Shown: piece after piece, positions 1 through 7,551 of the stretch
Position numbering within the stretch: the stretch's first letter is position 1
How the letters are laid out: every line of letters begins with the position of its first letter
Assembly (NCBI GenBank): GCA_964497135.1
Contig: CAZCDO010000023.1
Coordinates: 1-30,317, forward strand
Length of the DNA stretch: 30,317 bases
DNA from: CAIJXV01 sp964497135
GTDB taxonomy: Bacteria; Verrucomicrobiota; Kiritimatiellia; CAIKKV01; CAIJXV01
Direction: 5' to 3'
The notes under the pieces: model-generated
The model's input: only the letters and a program-made list of their open reading frames with translations
What the model was told of the DNA's origin: nothing
The model's database searches: none
Program-made: the position numbers and the translations under genes

Positions 1-2
1 AA

Positions 3-407
3 ACCGGGCATCGGTATCGCATTCCGCTTTGGGAATTGGTTTATCACGATTGCGTCGTGGCCCAGTGGTACTGGGGCGATTACAACAATAAACTCCCGGC
101 CCTATGGGATCGGCGCGATCTCTGGAACACCCTTTATGGCACTCCCCCGATGTTCATGTTTAACCGCCTGAGCTGGGAGGCAAATCGGGATCGGTTTGTG
201 CGCAGCTATCAGACGATTGAACCGGTGGCGCGGGCGACCGGATATTCCGAGATGCTGTCGCACGAATGGTTGACGGCCGATCATGCGGTCCAACGGACGC
301 GATTCGCCAATGGAGTTGTCGTGACCGTCAACTTCGGGGATGCCCCTTGTAAGTTGCCCGACGGCACCTCTTTGCCACCGTTGGGACATTACGTGGAAGG
401 CTTGTAA
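3..407 (+). CDS. C-terminal fragment of a probable glycoside hydrolase (GH101/GH129-like, uncertain)
   Basis: This is the last 134 codons of a gene whose 5' end lies outside the window; the frame is open from base 3 to a TAA at 405-407. The text GHRYRIPLWELVYHDC, then QWYWGDYNNK, is aromatic-rich, like the end of a TIM-barrel carbohydrate-active enzyme. The final part (RTRFANGVVVTVNFGD to PPLGHYVEG) reads like the small beta-sandwich that closes many glycoside hydrolases. I recall similar text in proteins annotated as GH101-related or GH129, but cannot confirm that without a search. No catalytic acid can be assigned because the barrel core is missing. An internal TTG at 36 is not a start. A role in extracellular or periplasmic glycan degradation fits the mannosidase locus further right. 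Confidence 0.5.
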   Translation, partial: TGHRYRIPLWELVYHDCVVAQWYWGDYNNKLPALWDRRDLWNTLYGTPPMFMFNRLSWEANRDRFVRSYQTIEPVARATGYSEMLSHEWLTADHAVQRTRFANGVVVTVNFGDAPCKLPDGTSLPPLGHYVEGL

Positions 408-558
408 GGACAGGTTAAGGGGAACATCACGCGCCTCTTACGGCGCTACTACAAACTTGGATCCGTACACTGAATGGCGTTGGTAGTAGGCGCATCCTAC
501 TTCGCCAAGACAACGAAGGGCAAGCATGGGGACCTTGGGGACAGGCAATCGGGACCTT

Positions 559-717
559 GGGGACAGGCAATCAGTCATGGCAGATTGATGAATGATAAAA
601 GAGGAAAGGTGGGAGGGACGGCGTGTCGCCGTCCGCTGCGGATCCCCCTCACCCCAACCCTCCCCCGCGCCGGGGGGAGGGAGCAGACGAAAGCAGGGAC
701 AGCGAGAGTTTACGGCC
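559..717 (+). repeat. Two-hairpin repeat, copy 1
   Basis: The element begins ggggacaggcaatcag and contains two strong stems. The first is a perfect 8 bp stem GGACGGCG/CGCCGTCC with a TGT loop at 616-634. The second is formed by ccctccccc and ggggggaggg around a short loop at 658-681. Between them is a conserved gatccccctcacccc stretch. It aligns nearly base for base with copies at 730-881 and 2488-2643. No coding capacity is credible, so it looks like a non-autonomous palindromic element of the REP/MITE type. Confidence 0.85.
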
Positions 718-729
718 GGACTTTGAGGA

Positions 730-881
730 GAGGCAATCAGTCATGGCAGATTGACGAAAGATAAAAGGGGAAAGGTGGGAGGGACGGCGTGTCGCCGTCC
801 GCAGCGGATCCCCCTCACCCCAGCCCTCCCCCTCGCCGGGGGGAGGGAGAAGCGGAAAGCAGGGACAGCGCGAGTTAACGG
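730..881 (+). repeat. Two-hairpin repeat, copy 2
   Basis: Same order as copy 1: aggcaatcagtcatggcaga, then the GGACGGCG/CGCCGTCC stem at 782-800, then the C-rich/G-rich stem at about 825-848, then the shared tail aaagcagggacagcg. It sits head to tail with copy 1, about 12 bp after that copy's end. Differences from copy 1 are scattered single bases, suggesting an older duplication. Confidence 0.85.
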
Positions 882-973
882 CAGCAACTCTTCGAAGGGC
901 GAAGCCCGTGGCAGACCTGGCGTATACGGTATGACTTAGCTCAACGAAGCGGGGTTACCGATCTCGGTGTAGC

Positions 974-990
974 AGCGTTCTATGAACGCT
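974..990 (+). terminator. Hairpin followed by a short T-rich run
   Basis: AGCGTTC/GAACGCT forms a 7 bp perfect stem with a TAT loop and is followed by tctttt. It has the shape of a weak intrinsic terminator, but no gene ends nearby, so it may be another palindromic element. Confidence 0.3.
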
Positions 991-1035
991 TCTTTTGTCG
1001 CCCTCTGGGTTGTGGCGTTCGAACCGCAATGGTGA

Positions 1036-1055
1036 GTCAGGCAAGAATGCCTGAC
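1036..1055. repeat. Short REP-like hairpin
   Basis: GTCAGGCA/TGCCTGAC is an 8 bp perfect stem with an AGAA loop. There is no T tract on either side. Its shape is that of a short REP-like palindrome, and it lies about 110 bp before the next gene. Confidence 0.5.
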
Positions 1056-1165
1056 ATACCGCAAACCGTGGTTCTGCCGTTCGTCTCCTTCTCCTGGTTG
1101 ATAATCCATAACATTTATCATATACTAAAGAAACCGGCACAACCTTAAATCAATAACAAGGACCT

Positions 1166-2479
1166 ATGGCGATGACCCCATACCCTCTCCTGCCGAATTT
1201 CGAGCAACTCATCGAAGCCGTTAAGCTTCAGGCCCAATTGAAAGCCGAGTATGGCGCGAAGGGAACCGACCGTCCGCTGAAAGAAGTGGAAAAGGTTCTG
1301 CGCGTCGCGCTTGGAAAACTGAAAAGACTTCCCATTGCCCCGGACCTGGCCCGGCAAGAGCCGAACGAGCTGGCCGCCATCCGCGAGCTCCGTCGACCCG
1401 GTCCCCGCCGGCTGTGGCCAACCTTCCAGGGGGATATTTACGGCGAGCGCCTTGCGGGCGCATTCCTTGGGCGCATGGCCGGCTGCACGTTGGGGGCGCC
1501 GGTCGAATTCTGGCCCATCGCGAAGATGCAGGCGCTGGCGGAGGAGAACGGCGATGATTTTCCACCGACCGACTACTGGACGTATGTTCCCGAACCCAAG
1601 GTGAAGCGCTACGAAATGAGTCCCCGGGAAGAGTACACCCGCCAGGGGATTTCAGGCGTACCGGTCGATGACGATACGATGTATACTTTGCTGGGGCTTC
1701 TGATTGCGGAGGAGCATGGGCCTGACTTTTCGACGCGGAATGTGGGGCAATCGTGGGTCCAGTATCTTCCGTATGCCTGTACCGCCGAGGATATCGCGCT
1801 CCAGAACCTCAAGAAAGGGGTTTCCGCTTCGCATGCGGCAGACCAGAATAATCCTTACTGCGAGTGGATTGGCGCGGATATCCGGGCAGATCCCTGGGGA
1901 TATATGGCTCCCGGCTGGCCCGAACGGGCCGCCGCCCTGGCGTATCGGGATGCGTTTCTCAGCCACCGCCGACAGGGGATTTATGGAGAGATGTTCTTTG
2001 CGGCGGCCATTGCGGCGGCGTTTGCGGTCGATGATCCCGTCGAGGCGCTCCGGATCGGTCTTACCGAGATCCCCCGCCGGTCCACTCTTCACAAAGCGAT
2101 TCAGTGGGCTTTGCGCATCGCGCCGGAAATCAAGAACTACCAGCAGGCGCGGGCGGCCGTTGAAGAGCAGTTCAAGGGAATGCATCCCGTTCACACCATC
2201 AACAACGCCTGTTTGACCGTGTGGGGGATAACGATCGGCGGAACCGACTTCACCCGGGTTATTGGCGAGACGGTTGCCATGGGTCTGGACAACGATTGCA
2301 CGGCCGCAACTGCCGGCAGTATTGTCGGCGCGGTGGTTGGTAAGAAAGGCATCCCGGCCAGGTGGCACAAGCCCTTCGGGGACACCATCCGATCCTACCT
2401 GATCGGCAGAAAGAAGTTTTCCATCCGGGATGTTTGCCAGCGATTCGAAAAACAAGCGCGTCGCATTCACGGTTCGTAA
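1166..2479 (+). CDS. ADP-ribosylglycohydrolase-family protein with N-terminal extension
   Basis: This 437-residue protein belongs to the DraG/ARH fold, an all-alpha, Mg-dependent family whose members remove ADP-ribose from proteins or small molecules, or act on related N- or O-glycosides. The core starts near residue 100 with GAFLGRMAGCTLGAPVEFW. The first metal site is D168-D169-D170-T171, and the second is GLDNDCTAATAGSIVGA with D375 and D377. Family members usually read D-T-D-T in the second site; here it is D-N-D-C. Residues 1-95 are an extra charged helical segment. The ATG at 1166 is supported by AAGGA about 5 bases upstream; a second in-frame ATG lies two codons later. There is no signal peptide, so it is cytoplasmic. 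The gene is monocistronic and flanked by copies of the two-hairpin repeat. The substrate is unknown: sugar-pathway members of this fold are as likely as an ADP-ribose hydrolase. Confidence 0.85.
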   Translation: MAMTPYPLLPNFEQLIEAVKLQAQLKAEYGAKGTDRPLKEVEKVLRVALGKLKRLPIAPDLARQEPNELAAIRELRRPGPRRLWPTFQGDIYGERLAGAFLGRMAGCTLGAPVEFWPIAKMQALAEENGDDFPPTDYWTYVPEPKVKRYEMSPREEYTRQGISGVPVDDDTMYTLLGLLIAEEHGPDFSTRNVGQSWVQYLPYACTAEDIALQNLKKGVSASHAADQNNPYCEWIGADIRADPWGYMAPGWPERAAALAYRDAFLSHRRQGIYGEMFFAAAIAAAFAVDDPVEALRIGLTEIPRRSTLHKAIQWALRIAPEIKNYQQARAAVEEQFKGMHPVHTINNACLTVWGITIGGTDFTRVIGETVAMGLDNDCTAATAGSIVGAVVGKKGIPARWHKPFGDTIRSYLIGRKKFSIRDVCQRFEKQARRIHGS

Positions 2480-2487
2480 GGGACTCT

Positions 2488-2643
2488 GGGGACAGGCAAT
2501 TAGTCACGGCAGATTAACGAAAGATAAAAGAGGAAAGGTGGGAGGGACGGCGTGTCGCCGTCCGCAGCGGCGGATCCCCCTCACCCCAGCCCTCCCCCTC
2601 GCCGGGGGGAGGGAGAAGCGGAGGGACTCTGGGGACAGGCAAT
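2488..2643 (+). repeat. Two-hairpin repeat, copy 3, bounded by direct repeats
   Basis: This copy carries the same two stems (GGACGGCG/CGCCGTCC at 2545-2563, then the C-rich/G-rich stem at about 2590-2613). The phrase gggactctggggacaggcaat stands at both edges (2480-2500 and 2623-2643). The copy begins 8 bp after the stop codon of the ADP-ribosylglycohydrolase gene. No gene lies between 2480 and 2764. The rest is unassigned sequence. Confidence 0.85.
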
Positions 2644-2764
2644 CGGTCACGCCACCTTAAAGGAGATTGGGAACGGTGAGAATCGCCGGAGCGGAGTCCG
2701 GCTCCCACATTATACGGGATGACTTGTGGGAGACGGCGGTCCTCTGCCGTTTAGACGTCAGGGT

Positions 2765-3676
2765 TCAGCCCCAGAGATTTTGAGGATAGATTCCTTGCTC
2801 GATCCGCTGGCGGATGCCTTGCATGAGGATCGGCTTGTCGTCCTGATAGGTGACGCCGAACCAGGTTTCCGGGGTTTCGGCGACCTGCACAACCGCCTGG
2901 CCTGCCCGGATCATTTCGTCCACCACGGTGGGAATAAAATATTCAGCCTTGGGATCGCCACCGCGCTCGCGAAGAAAATACGCGAATTTGTCCTCCAGGA
3001 CCGGGAACAGCGCGGGGGTGAAGCCCCACATGTTGAGCGAGACCAATTCATCGCCGGACAGGGGCTGAAACTGTTTCTGGTCATCGAGGAAGCGCGCCTG
3101 GTTGCCCTGTTTTTCGATGTGGGTCCGCTCGACGACGCTTTGGAGGCGGTTTTGGGCGTCGATCGTACAAACGCCGCGGGCGACGGAGCCATGTTCGGAG
3201 AGGGTATTGCGCAGGACGAATCCCACCATGCAGAAGGGATGCGGGGGGCCGCCAGGGGAGAGGTTTCGAAGTCCTTGCGCCAGGGCGGCATAGGATTGAC
3301 GGCCGTAAAAATCGTCGGCATTAATCACCGCAAAGGGATTCCGGATATGATTCCGGCAGGCGAGGATGGCATGGCCCGTGCCCCAGGGTTTGCGGCGCTC
3401 CGGCGGAAGCGCGAAGCCGGAGGGCAGGTCGGACAGGTCCTGGAAGACATAATCGACGGCGATCTGTTTTTCGAAGCGGGCGGAGATACAGGCGCGAAAA
3501 TCGCGTTCGATATCGCGGCGGATGACGCAGACCACGCGGTCGAATCCGGCGCGGCGGGCGTCGAAGATGGAATAATCGATGACGATTTCGCCCGAAGGCC
3601 CGACGGGGTCGATTTGTTTCAGTCCGCCATAGCGACTCCCGATACCGGCGGCGAGAACCACAAGCGTCATACTCAT
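2765..3676 (-). CDS. Sugar nucleotidyltransferase family protein
   Basis: This 303-residue protein is a GT-A-like NTP transferase. Such enzymes join a sugar phosphate or similar phosphate ester to an NTP to make an activated donor plus pyrophosphate. The N-terminus MSMTLVVLAAGIGSRYGG carries the nucleotide-binding signature, with LKQIDPVG just after it. INADDFYG near residue 115 supplies the metal-binding acidic pair. The frame stays open to 4225, but I chose the ATG at 3674-3676 because GGGAG lies 8 bases upstream and the family signature begins immediately. It is divergent from the glycogen synthase gene, with about 165 bp between their starts. GT3 synthases use UDP-glucose, so donor supply for that enzyme is possible, but the sugar and base used here cannot be read from the sequence. 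Confidence 0.8.
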   Translation of the reverse strand: MSMTLVVLAAGIGSRYGGLKQIDPVGPSGEIVIDYSIFDARRAGFDRVVCVIRRDIERDFRACISARFEKQIAVDYVFQDLSDLPSGFALPPERRKPWGTGHAILACRNHIRNPFAVINADDFYGRQSYAALAQGLRNLSPGGPPHPFCMVGFVLRNTLSEHGSVARGVCTIDAQNRLQSVVERTHIEKQGNQARFLDDQKQFQPLSGDELVSLNMWGFTPALFPVLEDKFAYFLRERGGDPKAEYFIPTVVDEMIRAGQAVVQVAETPETWFGVTYQDDKPILMQGIRQRIEQGIYPQNLWG

Positions 3677-3778
3677 CGGATTGACTCCCGGCCGCCGGGG
3701 TTTGGGAAAAGAGGTGAGGCGGCCATCACGACGAGTGAAGATAGCGGGGGGCCTTGCGACCGTCAATCCCGAATGAGA

Positions 3779-3799
3779 CCCTTTGCTCTCGACAAAGGG
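3779..3799. promoter_or_regulatory. Inverted repeat between divergent genes
   Basis: CCCTTTG and CAAAGGG form a 7 bp perfect inverted repeat with a 7-base spacer, 43 bp before the glycogen synthase start and about 100 bp before the nucleotidyltransferase start. It could be an operator for either gene or a leader hairpin. No clear -35/-10 pair was found. Confidence 0.3.
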
Positions 3800-3841
3800 C
3801 CGGACGCGGTTTAAGGTTTGACCTGTTTCAAGGGGAATGCC

Positions 3842-5674
3842 ATGAAAACATCGAAGCCATCCATAGTCACCGCCCTTCAAGGGCAAGGCGAACCGTTGCT
3901 TTGCGAAGTGGCCTGGGAAGTCTGCCAGCAGCTCGGCGGCATCTACACCGTGATCCGGTCGAAAGTTCCTTCGATGTTGGCGGGGTGGGGCGACCGGTAT
4001 TGCCTGGTGGGTCCTTACGATCCCCATCTGTCCCCGGCGGAATTTGAGGAGCGCGAGCCCGAGGGGGGGGCGTTTGCCGCGGCGGTGATGGACTTGCGCG
4101 CGCAAGGTGTCGAGGTCCATTACGGACACTGGCTGATTACCGGACGGCCGAGGGTGGTGCTGTTGAACCCCGCGTCGGTTTTTGGACGCTTGCCCGAAAT
4201 CAAATACCGGCTTTGGGAACATCACCAGATCGGGATGCTCGGCAAGGATTACCCGTTGTTGGACCAGGTACTGGCCTTTGGTTTTTTAGCCGAGCTGTTT
4301 TTGCGAACGCTCGAGGTCCATAGCGGGAATAGCCCGCTGGTCGCGCATTTCCACGAGTGGATGGCGGGGGCGGCGATTCCCGAACTCCGCCGCAAGCCGT
4401 CCCGGATCGCGATGGTTTTCACCACTCATGCAACCTTGCTGGGTCGGCATCTGGCCATGAACGACCCGTGGTTTTATGACCATCTGCCGTTCGTCAACTG
4501 GCAGAGCGATGCTGCCCGGTTCAATATCGAACCGGAAGTGCGGATTGAGCGGGCGGCGGCGCATGGGGCGCACTTGTTCACCACGTTGAGCGACATCACC
4601 GCGTTCGAATGTGAGCATCTGCTGGGACGCAAGCCCGATTTGCTGTTGCCCAACGGGCTTAACATCGAGCGGTTTGTAGCTCTGCACGAATTCCAGAATC
4701 TGCACCGGGTCTACAAGGAAAAGATCAACCAGTTCGTCATGGCTCATTTTTTCCCCAGTTATACCTTTGATCTGGACCGGACGCTGTATTTCTTCACCTC
4801 CGGCCGTTATGAATACCGCAACAAGGGGTTTGATCTGACGATCGAGGCCCTGGCGCGGCTGAACTGGCGGATGAAACAGCAGCCCGGCCTGAAGCGCAAT
4901 ATCGTGTTTTTCCTGATCACCAAGAAGCCCTACCGGTCGATTCTGTCCGATGTCCTGCGCAGTCGGGCGATGATGGAGGAAATCCGCAACACCAGTGAGT
5001 CGATCAAGGAACAGGTTGGCGAGCGCTTATTTGTCGCCGCCGCCGGGGGGCAGTTTCCCTCGTTGGACGGATTGGTGGACGACTATTGGCGCCTGCGTCT
5101 GCGGCGCATCATGCTGGCGTGGAAAACTTCGCGCCTGCCGTCGGTGGTGACCCATGATCTTTTCGATTCCGACCAGGACGAGGTGCTGTGCCAGTTGCGG
5201 GCTCATCATTTATTGAATCAGGCCGATGATCCGGTCAAGGTGGTTTACCATCCCGATTTCATCGCGCCGACGGATCCGTTGTTCGGCATGGATTACGATC
5301 AGTTCGTGCGGGGCTGTCATCTGGGTATTTTCCCCAGCTACTACGAGCCCTGGGGATACACGCCGTTGGAATGCATGGCCCGGGGCATTCCCGCCGTCAC
5401 CAGCGATCTGTCCGGTTTCGGCACCTATTTATTGCGCAATCTGCCGGATCATCAACAGCGGGGGTTGTTTGTGGTGGGTCGGCGGCACGCCTCCTTCGAT
5501 GCCGCCACCCATGAGATGACCAACTGGCTTTTCAATTTCATACAGCTCGAACGGCGCGACCGGATTGCCCTGCGCAACAACGTGGAGAATTCGTCGGCGC
5601 ATTTCGATTGGACCAACCTCGGCCGGCATTACACCGAGGCCCACACCCAGGCGTTGCTGGCGGTCCGGGGTTAA
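3842..5674 (+). CDS. Eukaryote-like glycogen synthase (GT3 family)
   Basis: This 610-residue glycosyltransferase resembles the fungal/animal glycogen synthase family GT3, which extends alpha-1,4-glucan from UDP-glucose, rather than ordinary bacterial GlgA (GT5). CEVAWEVCQQLGGIYTVIRSK near residue 20 is the GT3 N-terminal signature. AHFHEWMAG and FTTHATLLGRHLA follow in the first Rossmann domain. FPSYYEPWGYTPLECMARG, then SDLSGFGTY, is the GT3 active-site region with the E-X7-E pair at E502 and E510. Length is near the family norm of about 600-700, without the long regulatory tails of animal enzymes. The ATG at 3842 is preferred over TTG 3818 because AAGGGG lies about 6 bases upstream. The pilT start codon is 32 bp past its stop, so it probably heads a four-gene operon. 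Cytoplasmic. Confidence 0.88.
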   Translation: MKTSKPSIVTALQGQGEPLLCEVAWEVCQQLGGIYTVIRSKVPSMLAGWGDRYCLVGPYDPHLSPAEFEEREPEGGAFAAAVMDLRAQGVEVHYGHWLITGRPRVVLLNPASVFGRLPEIKYRLWEHHQIGMLGKDYPLLDQVLAFGFLAELFLRTLEVHSGNSPLVAHFHEWMAGAAIPELRRKPSRIAMVFTTHATLLGRHLAMNDPWFYDHLPFVNWQSDAARFNIEPEVRIERAAAHGAHLFTTLSDITAFECEHLLGRKPDLLLPNGLNIERFVALHEFQNLHRVYKEKINQFVMAHFFPSYTFDLDRTLYFFTSGRYEYRNKGFDLTIEALARLNWRMKQQPGLKRNIVFFLITKKPYRSILSDVLRSRAMMEEIRNTSESIKEQVGERLFVAAAGGQFPSLDGLVDDYWRLRLRRIMLAWKTSRLPSVVTHDLFDSDQDEVLCQLRAHHLLNQADDPVKVVYHPDFIAPTDPLFGMDYDQFVRGCHLGIFPSYYEPWGYTPLECMARGIPAVTSDLSGFGTYLLRNLPDHQQRGLFVVGRRHASFDAATHEMTNWLFNFIQLERRDRIALRNNVENSSAHFDWTNLGRHYTEAHTQALLAVRG

Positions 5675-5706
5675 GTTCGGACATCGTCGAGAGAAGGAGA
5701 CCCATC

Positions 5707-6798
5707 ATGTCGAAAATCATGGAATTTCTGACTGAAGCCGTGGCCTTGGGCGCCTCGGACCTGCACTTGAAACCGGGGCAGGTCCCCTTTTTTCGCATCA
5801 GCGGCGAATTGGAACAAAGCCATTTCCCGCTGGTGTCGGCGGAGGATTTGAACGAGATCGTGCGGGAGATCCTGCCCGCGCATCTGGTTCGGGCCTATCA
5901 GGAGCATCACGAGGCCGATTTTTCGTTGTATCGCGAGCAACTGGGCCGGTTCCGGGTGAATTTATTTCAAGCCCAGATGACGTCCTCCCTGGTGTTCCGG
6001 CATGTGAAACAGAAGGTGCCCTCGCTGGACGAGCTGAATTTGCCGAAAAATCTGTTGAAGATTTGCGGGGTTCAACGCGGGTTGGTGTTCATTTCCGGGG
6101 TGACGGGATGCGGGAAGTCGACCACTCTGGCCGCGCTGATTCAACATATCAACTGCGCGGAGCACCGGCGCATCATCACGCTCGAAGATCCCATCGAATA
6201 CATGTTCCAGGACGAACAATCGGTGATCACCCAGCGCGAGATCGGGCTCGATACCCTGACGTTTCACAGCGCCCTGAAGAACATCCTGCGTCAGGACCCT
6301 GACATCATCGTGATCGGTGAAATGCGCGACGAACTGAGTTTTAAGACCGCCGTGGCCGCCGCCGAAACCGGGCATCTGGTTTTTACGACCATGCACGCCG
6401 GCACGGCGGCGACCGCCGTGCAGCGCATTCTCCAGTTTTTCCCCAACTCGGAATGGGAACAGGCGCGACTGGCCTTGGCGAGTAATCTCCATTCGGTGGT
6501 CTGTCAGCGCCTGATGCGCAGTACCCAGGGCGGCGTGGCCCCGGCGGTCGAGATCATGTTCAACACCCCGACCGTGCGCAAGCTGATCGAAAAGGACAAA
6601 CTGGATCTGCTGTCGGTGGCCATTGAAACGGGGGTGGAGGATGGGATGCAAACCTTCAACCAGTCCATCTACAACCTGATCAAGAGCGGCAGGGTCTCTG
6701 AAGAAGAAGGCATGGCCTATGCCTCGAATCCCGCCGCCCTGCGCATGAATTTGCAGGGGATTTTCCTGGATGAAGGCAAGCGGATTTTGAACATCTGA
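5707..6798 (+). CDS. pilT: Type IV pilus retraction ATPase PilT
   Basis: This 363-residue secretion-type ATPase powers retraction of type IV pili, acting as a hexamer at the cytoplasmic base of the pilus. Early text GASDLHLKPG is typical of the PilT N-terminal PAS-like domain. Walker A is SGVTGCGKSTT with K137. The Asp box is ITLEDPIEYMF. Walker B is IIVIGEMRDE, and the His box is HLVFTTMHAGTAATAVQRIL. The ATG at 5707 has AAGGAG 7 bases upstream; the open frame reaches back into the glycogen synthase gene but that part is not coding. No other pilus genes are in the window, so the partner machinery must be elsewhere. The next gene overlaps the stop by one base (TGATG), pointing to translational coupling. 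Confidence 0.92.
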   Translation: MSKIMEFLTEAVALGASDLHLKPGQVPFFRISGELEQSHFPLVSAEDLNEIVREILPAHLVRAYQEHHEADFSLYREQLGRFRVNLFQAQMTSSLVFRHVKQKVPSLDELNLPKNLLKICGVQRGLVFISGVTGCGKSTTLAALIQHINCAEHRRIITLEDPIEYMFQDEQSVITQREIGLDTLTFHSALKNILRQDPDIIVIGEMRDELSFKTAVAAAETGHLVFTTMHAGTAATAVQRILQFFPNSEWEQARLALASNLHSVVCQRLMRSTQGGVAPAVEIMFNTPTVRKLIEKDKLDLLSVAIETGVEDGMQTFNQSIYNLIKSGRVSEEEGMAYASNPAALRMNLQGIFLDEGKRILNI

Positions 6799-7547
6799 TG
6801 GGCGCTTTATTTCAAGATCGGGCGATCCTCGTCACCGGTTCAACCCGCGGCATCGGGTTGGCCATCGCGCGCTATTTATTGGAACGGGGGGCGGTGGTGG
6901 GGATTCAGGGACGGACGGACGAGGCGGTCGCGCGGGCCTGCTCAGTCCTGGCGCCTTACACCGGGCAATGCCGACCGCTGACGGCGGATTTCGGCCGGCC
7001 GGAATCGGCCGCCGAGTTGGTGCGGACGTTTGCCGCCCAAACGGGGCGTTTGGACGGATTGGTGAACAATGCCGGCGGCGGGAAAGCGGTGGCGTTTCGC
7101 GGCCTGACCCCGGCCTCATGGCGCGCCACCTTCGCGTTGAACCTGGAATCCGCTGTTTGGGCAACGCGGGAAGCCTACTGTCTGATGCGACCGCAAGGGG
7201 CCGGGTCGATCGTCAACATCGCCTCGTTGGCGGCGCATGGGCCGGGGAAATGGATGGGAGCCGATTATGCCGCAGCCAAGGCGGGATTGGTCAGCTTGAC
7301 GCAGAGCCTGGCCTTCGAGGCCGCCCGATTTAATATCCGGGTGAACGCGGTCTCGCCGGGATTTGTGGAGACGGATTTGACGGCTGTTCTGACGCCCGAG
7401 ATGCGCGCCGGGTTAAATATTCCGCTCGGGCGCCTGGCCCGGCCGGAGGAGATGGCCGGTCCCGTGGCTTTTTTATTGTCGGAGCATTCCGCCTATATCA
7501 CCGGTGAAGTCTTGCATGTGGATGGCGGATTATGGATGAAAGGGTAA
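6798..7547 (+). CDS. Short-chain dehydrogenase/reductase, FabG-like
   Basis: This 249-residue classical SDR has TGSTRGIG at the N-terminus for NAD(P) binding and VNNAGGG in the central fold. The catalytic S143 is in IVNIASLAA, with Y157 and K161 in DYAAAKAG. The C-terminus INVNAVSPGF through HVDGGLWMKG is also typical. Classical SDRs of this length include 3-oxoacyl-ACP reductase (FabG) and sugar or secondary-metabolite dehydrogenases. The FabF-like synthase 4 bp downstream makes an acyl-ACP reductase role likely, but no acyl carrier protein gene is seen. Its start ATG overlaps the pilT stop. Cytoplasmic. Confidence 0.85.
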   Translation: MGALFQDRAILVTGSTRGIGLAIARYLLERGAVVGIQGRTDEAVARACSVLAPYTGQCRPLTADFGRPESAAELVRTFAAQTGRLDGLVNNAGGGKAVAFRGLTPASWRATFALNLESAVWATREAYCLMRPQGAGSIVNIASLAAHGPGKWMGADYAAAKAGLVSLTQSLAFEAARFNIRVNAVSPGFVETDLTAVLTPEMRAGLNIPLGRLARPEEMAGPVAFLLSEHSAYITGEVLHVDGGLWMKG

Positions 7548-7551
7548 GGCG

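Larger units (their letters stand above)
408..1165. other. Non-coding, repeat-rich intergenic region
   Basis: No believable gene is present. Short open frames here mostly translate the repeat itself, giving recurring text such as IPLTPALPLAGGRE, and are spurious. The region holds a 22 bp tandem duplication (about 529-550 and 551-572, unit gaccttggggacaggcaatc), two copies of a two-hairpin repeat, and two separate hairpins near 974 and 1036. A promoter for the gene at 1166 should lie in 1060-1150, which is AT-richer (ataacatttatcatatacta), but I could not fix a -35/-10 pair. Confidence 0.7.

Noticed and set aside
474..939. Two small plus-strand frames in the left repeat region
   Set aside because: Both translate the two-hairpin repeat and share text such as GKVGGTACRRP, so they are repeat-derived and have no ribosome binding sites.
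1652..2470. Minus-strand open frame of 272 codons
   Set aside because: It lies entirely opposite the ADP-ribosylglycohydrolase gene, whose metal motifs are intact.
2726..3814. Plus-strand open frame of 362 codons opposite the nucleotidyltransferase
   Set aside because: The minus strand carries a clear NTP-transferase signature. The plus-strand translation has no family motifs and is a codon-bias shadow.
6968..7333. Internal plus-strand frames inside the SDR and FabF-like genes
   Set aside because: The main frames carry all catalytic residues. The others have no motifs.
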